Source: Diphasiastrum complanatum
Taxonomy: Eukaryota > Streptophyta > Lycopodiopsida > Lycopodiales > Lycopodiaceae
Length of the DNA stretch: 64,000 bases
Assembly (NCBI GenBank): GCA_029204225.1
Contig: CM055101.1
Location: 7,617,710 to 7,681,709, forward strand
Direction: 5' to 3'
The translations under genes were made by a program, and so were the position numbers. Of the stretch, positions 21,101-30,672 are shown in pieces. The notes below the pieces were generated by a model, which ran no database searches, was not told the DNA's origin, and worked only from the letters and a program-made list of their open reading frames with translations. Position 1 is the stretch's first letter; every line of letters starts with the position of its first letter.

Positions 21101-21695
21101 ACATCTTTTACGGCTGGACGTTTCGGGCTTGCCTATTCTTCCAGTTTATCTTACACAGACGCTATCTTTTGGTCTGAGATATCGTATAGGACAGCTTCGA
21201 GTCTCTTCTCATCAGCTTGCTATCGAGACAGGTAGATACACAGACACTCCCAGATTGCAGCGGATATGTCAGCTTTGTTCTCTTCAGGAGGTGGAAGATG
21301 AGTTTCATTTCATCTTTCGCTGCCCAGTATACTATGAGATTAGAGGACGATACCATTGTTTATACCGAAATATTCCTCTCACGTTGAGCTCCTTCCTCGA
21401 GTATTCAGATGCTAGATGTGTGGGTCTTCTTTTGAGAGAGATGTATATTTTACGAGCTTCACTTCTACCTACGCTCTCAGATATGGATTCCAGTCAGGCT
21501 CACATTACTCAGTTCTTCCAGAAGCGAGACAGAGTGGATATTTCGGTTGCGGATTTTGACGTCCCCGTCCGAAGATCGAAGACACAGAGAGTTTCGGCTC
21601 GATCCAGTGCTACTAGATCTTCATACGCCTCCCACCAGCCTACATCACGACCCACTACTACCATCACTCATTACTTTCAGCTTGCTCGTAGCTAG
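18144..21695 (+). CDS. LINE-B ORF2: endonuclease and reverse transcriptase
   Basis: An open frame of over 1,180 codons in the same frame as ORF1. Numbering from Leu18192: APE-type endonuclease about 1-260 (LRLGFWNCNGF, LLLAETH with the metal-binding Glu near 36, LLAGDFNART near 148, terminal ISDHSLLH near 256); reverse transcriptase about 470-760 (FVDFRKAFDSVPRHLL, GVKQGCPLSPTLF, catalytic LLYADDVV near 696-699); C-terminal Cys/His region CX2C...HX4C near 1026-1045 (ICQLC, then EDEFHFIFRCPVYYEIR). It nicks target DNA and primes reverse transcription of the LINE RNA. No ATG occurs before residue about 83, past the first endonuclease motifs, so initiation must be non-AUG or depend on readthrough from ORF1. 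All catalytic motifs look intact. Confidence 0.9.
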   Translation, partial: ELGAPGYRSYPRSPTNLRLGFWNCNGFLSSSSAGDFADFIRKCDILLLAETHESLYHPLPNIQEYSWHSAFRPFVRGKTCRGSGGVACLYRDTTVQMVKQDPYARYIWLHIIGSLLGLPQDIYIAVCYFAPQTSVFAEFGGDPFQALSDDIAIFSQQGSILLAGDFNARTSSRQTEFHAATDLLRLYPLDMGLDRVSQDADTPATSFGEQLITLAETHALAILNGLTQWPSSSAYTCYPHGGGHSVVDYFIGSPALISHISDFSITPPTISDHSLLHMSLGHITSSLQISCSLPTHKRIPFTQSGFTNYTTILSQLLANFPFMAPIDQQATFLSTSLLAAASSSFPTKTTSSHRSVHNRWYDAECRSLHNHVTYARSHSPATLKQCQKEYHRTTRTKKIKYLQSLCQKMINSLDSPSSSFFWKHFTRHSSTLAPIAIESWIEYATELYTTDSPPTSLSPRPDHCSLFTPDMVENAIKHAKLNKATDYDSLSVDFLKPVAHLISPYIAHVFNTAVTSGFPTAWCTNILHPILKAGDPMNVGNYRTIMIGHTLAKIYGSILQTVTGSFAETEGLHAMGQAGFRPGYSTSDQIFILRCIIEEARHRKQRIYCCFVDFRKAFDSVPRHLLFQRLSSLGFSEDTIAAIITLYERVLARFRDGSGWSSQIHSTIGVKQGCPLSPTLFALHIDDLERIIREEGGEGCPLADIIIPILLYADDVVLLSSSAAGLQSHLSALHHFCQRWGLTVNLKKTKIMVFNTNRQHMRDVIFYYDGLPIEIVTSYTYLGVLFSGPLLTFRPAATARLRKGHTALVHMERFCSTYYVQDPATRCLLFSATVSPVVLYSAETWCPDLSRDTWRDLTRIQILMLSRIIRAKPSVPHDIILAEFASPPLVVGAMFQIITFLHRVSDLDTSRYIVAALTSSCTLADQGAKHSWYRSVSALLQTWGLSALDLPNGTHAYIRQQIYRSYIRTIWSHPDPDRVKLHYYGTHLLRLDVSGLPILPVYLTQTLSFGLRYRIGQLRVSSHQLAIETGRYTDTPRLQRICQLCSLQEVEDEFHFIFRCPVYYEIRGRYHCLYRNIPLTLSSFLEYSDARCVGLLLREMYILRASLLPTLSDMDSSQAHITQFFQKRDRVDISVADFDVPVRRSKTQRVSARSSATRSSYASHQPTSRPTTTITHYFQLARS

Positions 21696-21883
21696 TTTCC
21701 TCCGCGGAGCAGGTGGTTAAGCTCTTGCTTTGTACCCTCACCAGCTGGTGGTCAAGCTTGGATACTTTTTCTCTTAGAGACAGAGAGATCGATATTTTAG
21801 TTTTAGTTTTACTGTCTTTTCATTGGTAAATAAGTCCTTATGCGGACAATGCTTCTCACATTTTGTACTCTCTTTTGTCTTAT

Positions 21884-21897
21884 GTGCCCCTGGGCAC
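21884..21897 (+). other. LINE-B 3' stem-loop
   Basis: GTGCCC-CT-GGGCAC, preceded by TTGTCTTAT and followed by CAAAAGACGTTAATAATAAT and the tail. It has the same position and flanks as the other LINE 3' hairpins in the window. Confidence 0.8.
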
Positions 21898-21936
21898 CAA
21901 AAGACGTTAATAATAATAATTCTAATTCTAATTCTC

Positions 21937-22121
21937 TCCCAGGTGTCCTCGTCATCTGTCTTACCTTTCCAACGTACGAGAAATTCAGAAACCAAACGGT
22001 TTCTCAATTGGTGACGACGAACGTCCACAACTTTTTCAGGTACATTAGGCACAAAGGTAGACAGATCCTCGAGCTCAACTAGTTCACCTTCCGGAATTAG
22101 GGAATCCTTCCTACTAAGTCG
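21937..22121 (-). pseudogene. Gypsy-B chromodomain, split by LINE-B
   Basis: Minus-strand reading PEKVVDVRRHQLRNRLVSEF followed by LVRWKGKTDDEDTWE is the C-terminal chromodomain that marks chromoviruses and can guide integration to marked chromatin. It is interrupted by LINE-B after TWER; the remaining residues continue beyond the LINE's far end near 17,275 (GLFKTELPWLAPIRRR). It is one frame off from the integrase end. Confidence 0.8.
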
Positions 22122-23600
22122 TTATTTTAAACGACTTACATGGAAAACAGGATGAACCCCAACCCCAATCGGAAGATCTAGCTGAAACGCGACCGGGTTG
22201 ATGTTCTTTACAACCTTATAAGGTCCGCTATATTGAGGAGATAGCTTATGGCATTTTCCCGTTCGGAGTACCTTCGAATCCTTAGGGATTTTAAGATACA
22301 CCCAGGTTCCGACCTCAATATCCTGAGGTGATCGACCGCGGTTAGCATAAAACTGAGCTCTATCTTGAGCGGTTTTCATGCTTTCCTTGGCCACTAGCAA
22401 CATTTCTTGCATATCTTGCAGGAAATCTACTGCAGCTTGCACCTTGAGACCTTTGAGACCGATAGAAACTGGAGAACGCGGCTGAAAGCCATACATCAGC
22501 ATAAAAGGACTGAATCCGGTGGCAGAATGCTTAGCACTATTGTGCGCGAACTCAACCAAAGGGAGATACTTTTCCCAATCAGAGTGTCGGTGAGAAACGT
22601 ATGCTCTAAGCATATCCTCCAACGTCTGGTTGACTCGTTCTGTCTGCCCATCAGACTCTGGGTGATCCGAAGAACTAAGACTAAGGGTTGTTTCAAGTTT
22701 TTCAAAAACTGCTTGCCAGAACTTGCCAGTGAACTTGGAGTCGCGATCACTAACAATATCATTCGGCAAACCATACAATTTGAACAACTTTTCAACAAAA
22801 GCTGGGCTAGTTCAGATGCCTTGACAGTTAATTTAGTTGGTATAAATTGCGCCATCTTGGTTAGCCTGTCAACTATCACCCAAATGGCATCGTGATCACT
22901 CCGGATTTTAGGGAGTCCAACCACAAAATCCATTGAAATACTTTCCCATTTCTTATTGGGAATTTCCAAGGGATGTAAAAGACCCGCAACTTTGAGTCTT
23001 TCTGCTTTGTTTTGTTGGCATTGTTCACAACTTTGAACGTATGCCTCCACATGACCTTTCATCTTAGGCCAGAAGAAATTCTGCCTAACAAAGTCAAGTG
23101 TCCTCTGTATGCCTGGGTGACCAGCACAAGGGTTGTCATGACACTGTTGCAAGATTTGGGCCCGCAAGTCTTCCCTATCTGGCACACAAACCTTTCCCTT
23201 TTGGAAAAGCAGGCCATTTCTTATGGAATAGTCTTCAAGTAACTTATCATTACGGGATTGCTTGGGATCCTGCATCCCAAGGTCATCACTAGATCTAGAA
23301 TTTCCTGTCAGGACATCTAGCCAGATGCGACCGAAAAACCTATCGGTTTGACAAAGATCCCATAGTGAATGATACAAATCAGATTGGATCTCAGCAAAGC
23401 ATAACTGATTAATCTCTCCAATCCGGCTCAAGGCATCGGCAACACAGTTCGACGTACCTTTACGATACTTAATGTCGAAGACAAACTCCTGAATGAGTTC
23501 CGACCATCTAGCCTTACGGCCACGAAGGTCCTTAGCATCACAGATATACTTAAGGGATTGGTGATCAGTCATTACCGTAAATCTGGCACCATAAAGATAA
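22122..23600 (-). pseudogene. Gypsy-B integrase
   Basis: Minus-strand integrase. It has the zinc-binding HHCC region (HPGIQRTLDFVRQNFFWPKM with CEQCQQNKAERLK), the catalytic core (SMDFVVGLPKIRSDHDAIWV, DRLTKMAQFIPTK; then, one frame over, GLPNDIVSDRDSKFTG and the DHPESDGQTERVNQ block) and the GPY/F-type C-terminus ending HPVFHVSRLK. A frameshift between 22,790 and 22,500 separates two frames. It would insert the cDNA if intact. Confidence 0.88.
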
Positions 23601-24263
23601 TGCCTCCAGATTTTTAACGCGTGAATGACTGCAAAAAGCTCCTTCTTATAAGTAGAATACCTAGTCCAGCTTCTTGCTTTCAAAAGCAACTGGTCTACCG
23701 TCCTGATAAAGGACCGCTCCAACAGCAAAGTCGCTAGCATCCGTATCAACCACAAAGGGCCGGTTAGGATCGACAATATGCAAAATTGGAGCCGTAGAAA
23801 CACAGTGCTTGAGAGTCTCAAAGCTCTCATTCATTTCATCCGTCCACATTATCAATGGACTTTTTCTGCGGCTGCATTTTTTCTTCACCCCCTTAAGAAC
23901 GTTCGTCAAGGGCAATGCTATCAAGGCATAGTCCAAAATGAACCTGTGAAAGAATCCTGTGAAGCCCAAAAAGGATTTCACATCACGAATTGTCAAAGGT
24001 CTCGGCCATTCTCGCACCTTGCGGACTTTGTCATTATCGATTTCAAGACCTTTATCCGATATGACATGGCCCAGGTATTTGAGTTTAGTTTGAAAGAACT
24101 CACACTTCGACTCCTTACCATAGAGCTTTTCTTGCCTTAGAAGATCTAAGACAATACGAAGATGCTCTTCATGCTCCTCAAGGGTCCGACTATAAATTAA
24201 TATGTCATCCAAATACACCACCACAAACTTTCCTAGATATGGACGAAAAATATCATTCATCAT
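23500..24263 (-). pseudogene. Gypsy-B RT C-terminal half and RNase H
   Basis: Minus-strand reading from MMNDIFRPYLGKFVVVYLDD (catalytic YLDD) through the RT thumb (LKYLGHVISDKGLEIDNDKV, VKSFLGFTGFFHRFI) into RNase H (RPFVVDTDASDFAVGAVLYQ, then KELFAVIHALKIWRHYLYGA after a frameshift). The RT region upstream of MMNDIF is missing, so the enzyme is incomplete. Confidence 0.88.
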
Positions 24264-25105
24264 CTGTTGCCGCCATCCTTTTTACTAACTAAAAGGATTG
24301 GTGCTCCCCAAGGGGACTTACTAGGCCGTATGTGGCCCATCCTAAGGAGTTCTTGTAACTGCTTAGAAATTTCATCCTCTTCCTTGATGCTAACCCTGTA
24401 TGGAAAAAGAGATACAGGTTGGCTTCCAGGAAGCAACTCTATCTGATGGTCAACACTCCTTTGGGGAGGTAGGCCATCAGGGAGTTTATCAGGAAAAACA
24501 TCGCTATAATCTTGCCTAAGGTTGTTAAATATTATTCCTTCAGGTGAGTTAACACTTAAGGGATTATTTACAGACACATTCAAAGGCAAATGCGATAAAT
24601 CAATATTTAGACTCTGGACTGCATGGTCATCCACATAAATTTCATCTTTCAAAAAACAAAGATAAACTTTATTACCAGAATCTTTCAAATATTCTACAAC
24701 TTCTAAAGCAGATACCAAAGGATCAAAAGGCCTATTTACATCGCCTTTTAGCTCAACCAACGAGCCTTTATGCAAAAAGGAAATACTATGAGTAACATAA
24801 TCTTTTCTTAAAGACTCGTTTTTAGAATAAAACCATTCTTTTCCTAAGATTATGTCTACGCTATCCAAGTTCATAATATGAAAATCTAGCGGTTCAACAT
24901 AATCTTGAATTTGAAGCGGCAGCTGAGGAACAAGCTGATCCCAAACTTGTCGATCTTCCCCCGACGCCATTTTCACCACATACAAGTGATTACTTGGCGC
25001 GGTAGCCGCCCTGAGCTTCTGCACCAGTTTAGCATTTATGAAGTTATGTGTGGAACCATCATCAAACAGAACAGTCACAGCTTGGTGTCCTACAATTCCA
25101 TTCAT
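24264..25105 (-). pseudogene. Gypsy-B protease and RT N-terminus
   Basis: Minus strand. A retropepsin-like region with VLFDDGSTHNFINAKLV (DDG in place of DTG/DSG) leads to the RT N-terminus (QIELLPGSQPVSLFPYRVS, GHIRPSKSPWGAPILLVSKK and DGG). The frame stops at DGGNR and the next block in DNA is QQMMNDIF. About 80-90 residues of RT fingers and palm are therefore deleted at 24,264. Confidence 0.85.
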
Positions 25106-25922
25106 ACGAATGAGATCATGGGGGCCAAAAACAGCTGTATTAAAACAACAATTCTTGCAATTAGTGCCATCCTTAAAGGATAAATCAACAAAAGAAATAC
25201 TAATTCAGTCTTGGGCAAAGCCTGCTCCTTGCGAGAGGCAAAATGGGTGTCATCGAAGATTTTCGCAAAGCGAACCGCATCTTCGATTGTTTGCGGTTGG
25301 TTACGCCGCACTTCTAGCTGAAATTCCTTGGAAGCCCCAAGATAAAATGTAACTTTAACAAGATAGGATTGATTCGCGAGGCGAATCGAGGCAAATTTTC
25401 TTGGAATTCCTGGATATAGGCATCTAACGGCCTAGTACCCATCTGCACGGTGGCAAAACGTCGCCAATGCTCAAAATCATCCAACATCAGAAGAAAAGCC
25501 GTTTTAAAGGCTCCTTGAAAGGCGTCCCATGTAGAAGGGGCAGTAGCCCTCTCCTTTAGATCCTGCCACCATGTAAACGCCTCACTGCGTAAAAACATGA
25601 GAGCAGAAGCGATCTTCGTACTATCAGGCGCATCGTGCATGGAAAAATGACTATTCCATCGATCTAGCCACAACAATACTACATCGGGAAGCCGGTCTTT
25701 CTTTTCACCCGAAAAGAATTCCGGATTAAACATTGGATAAGCGCCAACGGACCGCGAGTGCGTCGAAGAACGCCACTCTTGCTCGGCCGCAGCATGCTTG
25801 GCCTGCATTTCTAAAATTTGATTTTGTAGCATATTTAGGGCCTGAACAAGCTGGTTAGTGTCTACATCAGGAGGAGGAGGTGGTGAAGACGGTCCTTCAC
25901 CCGAGGGTATAACAGGGTCCAT
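25102..25922 (-). pseudogene. Gypsy-B gag
   Basis: Minus-strand gag starting MDPVIPSGEGPSSPPPPP at 25,922. It has a short coiled coil (LVQALNMLQNQILEMQAKHA) and a capsid block (ALMFLRSEAFTWWQDLKERA, LDAYIQEFQENL). It frameshifts near 25,314 into RRNQPQTIEDAVRFAKIFDD and then breaks again before the protease. No zinc knuckle was recognised. Confidence 0.82.
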
Positions 25923-27440
25923 GGCGCACTAAGGAAGAAAGCAAAGAAAAAACTGCAAGGGCTTCACAACAAAAGGACTTAGAGAACTTGAGACCACTAC
26001 TCAAGGAGACTAAGCCACAATAAGCACCTCAATGATGGAAATGGAGCCTATACCCCCCATCCCACTTCTTTTCCTTCTTAAAAAAGCCTTGCCGGGTGGC
26101 GGGCCTTATGGTTGCCACCTAGCAAGCACATGGGCACCTAAAACAAGTGGCATCCCCTTATGGGGTCCACCTAACCTCAACTCACATGGCCACCACCCTC
26201 TTTACGCCACCTCGCCCAAGGGTCACTTGGGTCACGTCCCCACCCAACTTTGGGTCACCGCCTTGACCTCGTGGCCTTATGGCCTAAGGATACACCTAAA
26301 TCTCCTCTAAGGCTTGTCAAAGGAGAAAGTGCAGGTACAACTATACGTTCATGAGGAGGAGGTGGAGGAAAAAACATCAAATTTCCTTCCCAAAAGTGAA
26401 AAGGATGAAGGATTTACCAATTTTTCTTGGTGTGTAGGTGGAAGATTACAAAGAGGCGGATTAAGTCCAAGAAAGAGGCTAAGAAAAGCAAGAAAAAGGG
26501 TACACAGGTCTGTACCTGCAGCAGGTACAGCCTGCAAGTACAAATATGTACTTTTGTTTTATTTCTCCCCCCCTTTCTTCAAAATTTAGTTGAAGGAAAT
26601 TCAAGGTTTACAAAAGCTTTTATTTACAAACTTTGAGACTAAGTTTTATAACTTAGTATAAAAACTTTGTAAACTAGAATAGCTTTTAGATTAAAAGTTA
26701 AGCAATAAAAACTTCAAAGTTTACTATGTACTTTATAAGTACAAACAACTTTCAATCATGTTCACGTAGACTAAAGGCGGCCTTAACCCTTTGGTTTACA
26801 TTGCAAAAAGAAAGGCTTTGCAACCTACGTTGAGAAAAGCAAAGCTTATCTTTGCTCTAAAAATTTTCTCAACATATCCAGGTGTATTGTACTTGTACGG
26901 TACAAAAAATCCTTTACAACCAATAGTTAAGGATTTTGAGAAGAGTAATTATTATACATAAAGAAAGCTCCTCTAGTATGCAGATGTGTGGGAGTCCCGC
27001 AAACTACAGCGGCTGCCTAGAAAAAGGCACATAAAGATTTGATAGTGGGCGGTACGGAAACCAGCAGGCAGGCGCGTAGATCCGCGTGGACGCGTGGGTG
27101 CCCGAGGAATTTTTTTTTTGGCAAATTTTTTTCTAACAAAGAAAAACTTTGTAAGCAAAAAAAATTTCGACTTCCAAAGCTCAAAATAAGGCCAAAAACG
27201 AAATCGGTTTTTGAAGTTCTAAAAACCGTAAAACATTCAAAAGAAACCGACTACTACCACCGTAGCTAGCAAAGGTGGTTCGTTTTCAATCAAAACGACC
27301 TCAGATTGAGATGAACCAAAAAGCAAAGTTGTTCAGATCGATTCAACGAAATTAACTAAGCCTTTAAAAACATCAGCTAAAAGCTCAAACCAACCAATAA
27401 CATAAGTTAGAGCAATTGCACCTTATTCACAATGATCGGT
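25923..27440 (-). other. Gypsy-B leader (untranslated) region
   Basis: About 1.5 kb between the primer-binding site and gag, without coding motifs. It includes an A/T-rich part and GC-rich blocks near 26,090-26,290. Confidence 0.6.
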
Positions 27441-27453
27441 GGCTCTGATACCA
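27441..27453 (-). other. Gypsy-B primer-binding site (tRNA-iMet)
   Basis: Reads TGGTATCAGAGCC on the minus strand, two bases inside the 5' LTR. Confidence 0.9.
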
Positions 27454-27455
27454 AC

Positions 27456-27981
27456 TGTTAGAATTCCCATCGTCATGCCGATCATTGCTAAAGTACAAAC
27501 AAGTGACGAACGCTACATTACCACCCAACCATAGAGGTACTGCCACCTCACCCCCGTGCACTGGAGCTACAGACCACCATCAAGCAAGCTCGGGTCTCAA
27601 GTAAGCCATGGTGTCCCATACCACCATAGCTTACCCTCGACCCTCACCTACCTACATCCTGAGGCCTAGATACTCGTCCTGACCTGACCACCAGTGGAAG
27701 AGCTCTTCATTCTCCAGGAGAGAATGAATACCCAGCTCATGGAGATCCACCTCTATATACATAGTCCAGGTGGGTCATCTCCCTCCATAGGAGTCACGCA
27801 TGACTAACGACACGTGGCAGTTGTGCACACTGACACAGGTCCATAACAACGAGTCACCGCGTGTCAATGAGACATTGACACGTGGCACCCAAAAGACCTA
27901 TAGCTCTAGATCAGCGTTCCGTCCCATAATTGAGACCGTCACCTCAAGTTTCCTGTTGCGTACCCTTATGGGTACGTAACA
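27456..27981 (-). repeat. Gypsy-B 5' LTR
   Basis: Starts TGTTAGAATTCCC and ends GGGTACGTAACA in plus-strand reading. It is followed by the target duplication CATTC. Confidence 0.93.
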
Positions 27982-28400
27982 CATTCCCATACTTCATCCA
28001 CCATGAAACAGGGCGCAATTGCCCTTCCCTCAGCATGGCACTTGCACGATTGAAATCGAGGTGCTCGGTTGTTATGAACAGAATCACAGATATTTATATC
28101 AAATGGCTAAAGCCCTACAACAATAGCTAAGCATAGACAAGAGATCTCCCACGAAGAGCCCAAGCAATACCTATTAGTCAAGAAATACATAATGAATCTG
28201 CATCTAATGTCTATAGCCCTATATATACTATCTAGAGGCCCATATTGGAACCTTCTAGAAATTAGGGTAACTAAGGGTACTTGGGTCCCATAAGGACATG
28301 CCCTTAATGGTAAAATGACCCAATACCTAAAGAGATCCCAATTAGGGCAACTTAGTAATTAGGTTAGCTTAGGTGAGTCCATAACGCTCCCCAACTTTGA
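27982..28400 (-). mobile_element. LTR-like sequence, minus orientation
   Basis: Read on the minus strand it holds a TATA-like run (AGTATATATAGGGC near 28,210) and transcript-like downstream sequence, as expected of an old LTR into which Gypsy-B inserted. No partner LTR was found, so this is tentative. Confidence 0.35.
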
Positions 28401-30060
28401 AAGCATTGCCCGCAATGTTGGGGCTAAAAACTGAAAGAAAGGCCCCAAGCAACAGCTGTGGTAATAGCCAATCATAAGGAATAACAAAAATAACCTAAAT
28501 ACGCATAATACAGGAGCAATAATAATGCATGAACCGATGGAAATACTAAAGGAGAGGACATAAGTCGTCACAACAGGTACTCCAAAAGCAACACACAAAC
28601 TCCATATAACAGAAGAAACAACTATAAGTCTCAGAAACCATGGCAAACAGCTGACATATCCAAAGCTAGTCGAATAAGCCAAGAATACCACTGAAAGACA
28701 ACATCGTGGCGACGAAGGGAACATCTCGGCAGCATCATGTGAAACCAAGCAATATGAAACAACCAGGAATGCCAAGGAACCAGAAGAAGATTAACCAGCA
28801 AATAGGAATGCCAAGGTAAAGATAGGAAAAGTAGGAAACCACTCAGACAAGTAGCAACGAGAATGGACACGTGTGTAATCCAAGGTATCCGTAATGTCCA
28901 AGAAAGTAGTGCAGCAGCCCAAAAGATGGTAACATCATACCAACGTATCCAAAAAGCCCGAGAAGGTAGAACTGCAACAACAACTGGAATCGCATAAGGA
29001 AACTAAAAAAGAGATGGACACTCATCACAAACAGGTGCACCATACACGGAACCATCAACTATATGTGCAAACTCAACAATATAGGTGCCTCAAGAAAGGA
29101 TAGCAGCATCAGAAGACTAGTACCAAGGAGTAGGAACATAAGCAGGACAACAGTCATGCTGCAATATCATGGTAGACCAAGCGATATGCCAAGAAACATG
29201 AAGCATAAAGAGATCGTCCTGACAAAGGATAGCTAGAATGGAGAAATGTGCACCAACATGGTCAAAAGCCCAAGGTATCCATAAGGCCCATGAATGAGAA
29301 GTAGCAATGGCACACGGTACCTGAAGGCCCATATCGCAAGAAGATCATCATGCCAATAGATCCATAAGGTCCAGGAAAGCAATGCATCATCTAAAAAGAC
29401 ATGATGCATGAAAGCAGTAGCAACAACTCTAGAAATAGTAGAGGCCCTAATGGAGAAACTACAGTCGAAATACTCATCTAGAAGAGCTCATATGGACATA
29501 CCAAGCCATCATAGGGATGCAGCAAAAACGGATGGAGAATCGGATGACCCCAAAGTACACACCAGGCTCATAGGGAGGAATAGAAGAACATGAAAAGTGC
29601 AACAACATGCCAAGGCAGAGAGACCACAACCAAGGACCTAGAGCTGGGAATGAGTATCAAAGCACATACGAACAGCACTGAAGTATATGGCAACTCAGTA
29701 ACAGCATCAGAGACCAAGCGATATGGAGCAACCAAAAATGCCAGGGAACTTGAATATCATCTTGACAAACAATAGCTGGGACAGCGGCAATAACCCAAGC
29801 TATCATGCAGGGGTCATAGCCAAATGAAAGGGGAGGTTGCACAAGTAAAAACACCTCCTAACAACAATCGCAGCTGCATCCCAATTCGACTGTTGGAAGG
29901 CTACCACATAAACTTCCCTACCTCTCAGATGTCCTCGACCCTGTCCCCTATCAACTCCAGCCCTACCAGCAGCACTATTGCTCGCCCCACCTACTGGCAC
30001 TGTTTGAGTCTCTCCAGAAGAAGAAAATGAAATGGGTGCGGCAACGAAACTAGTTTTGGC
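28401..30060. repeat. Diverged internal repeats, no gene
   Basis: Non-coding sequence in which similar phrases recur in diverged form, such as 'ACCAAGCGATATG' or 'ACCAAGCAATATG' (near 28,743; 29,171; 29,714) and 'CCAAGGTATCC' (near 28,880; 29,270). Spacing is irregular (about 430-540 bp). It looks like an eroded long tandem array. Confidence 0.35.
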
Positions 30061-30460
30061 TACAAGTGACGGCTGTGATGTGGAATCTCAGCGCTCTGTC
30101 GCACCAGTAACAATAATGTTGCACATGACACAATGCAAATGTTTAAAGTTTAAACCTTAATGGATTCGATGACAAACAAAGACATCTGACAGGTCACAGG
30201 TCACATGACACAAAGTCACAGACGTTAATAAATTATAATCACTAATTACTCATTAATAATCAAACTTTGGATTGAACTTTGAAGTTTTAGCTTTAGATCA
30301 AACAAGAATCGGTTGTTTCTGAAGTAGAAGCATGAGAGTCGTCCCCGATTCCGACAATCCTCAGTGACTCTGGTGCCTGAGTGCAAACAACGATCTTGTA
30401 ATCCTCGGAGACGTAAAAGATGCGCCCTTATTCAAACGGGGCCACCAACATAAGTACTCC
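30061..30460. other. No gene recognised
   Basis: No coding motif; possibly the remainder of an older LTR element. Confidence 0.35.
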
Positions 30461-30672
30461 TGTTGCCATGCCCACGATTTACTCTTGGATTGATTGTCCC
30501 ATAAGAGGTCAGTAGGCCTACCTCTACCCGTAAGTTAATTATGATTATGAGGGGTTTGGGGCCCTCAAGAGCATATAGTCATAATTAATGGTTGGAGGCC
30601 TAAACTCATGATGATGGATTATTATGGGTCTATCAGTGATTCATAGGGGAACTGGATGATGTGGCCCAATCA
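30461..30672 (+). repeat. Gypsy-C 5' LTR remnant
   Basis: Matches the first 190 bp or so of the LTR at 32,693, then diverges abruptly near 30,672. Confidence 0.65.

Larger units (their letters stand above)
17276..21936 (+). mobile_element. LINE-B: coding-intact non-LTR retrotransposon nested in Gypsy-B
   Basis: A LINE with ORF1 and an APE-endonuclease/reverse-transcriptase ORF2, ending in a 3' stem-loop and an (AAT/AATTCT)-type tail. It interrupts the Gypsy-B chromodomain. The Gypsy reading frame resumes across the insertion (DEDTWER on the right, GLFKTELPWLAPIRRR on the left) if a TCTCTC target duplication is removed, placing the 5' end at about 17,276. Both ORFs are free of internal stops, so this is a recent insertion, younger than Gypsy-B. 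LINE-A (0.4-2.1 kb) is a decayed relative. Confidence 0.85.
16677..27981 (-). mobile_element. Gypsy-B: complete but defective chromovirus LTR retrotransposon
   Basis: Two 526-bp LTRs (16,677-17,202 and 27,456-27,981), both TG...CA, flanked by the 5-bp target duplication CATTC (16,672-16,676 and 27,982-27,986). The coding order on the minus strand is gag, protease, RT, RNase H, integrase and chromodomain. A primer-binding site lies beside the right LTR and a polypurine tract beside the left. The LTRs differ at about 18 positions by eye (roughly 3.4%), nearly all transitions. The element carries frameshifts, a deletion in the RT core, and a LINE inserted in its chromodomain, so it cannot be autonomous. 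Confidence 0.93.

Noticed and set aside
22407-25352. Plus-strand frames across Gypsy-B
   Set aside because: Antisense shadows of the minus-strand pol genes.
28359-29058. Minus-strand hydrophobic frames with Trp/Leu-rich sequence
   Set aside because: They lie in diverged repeats, share no family motif, and the hydrophobicity follows from base composition.
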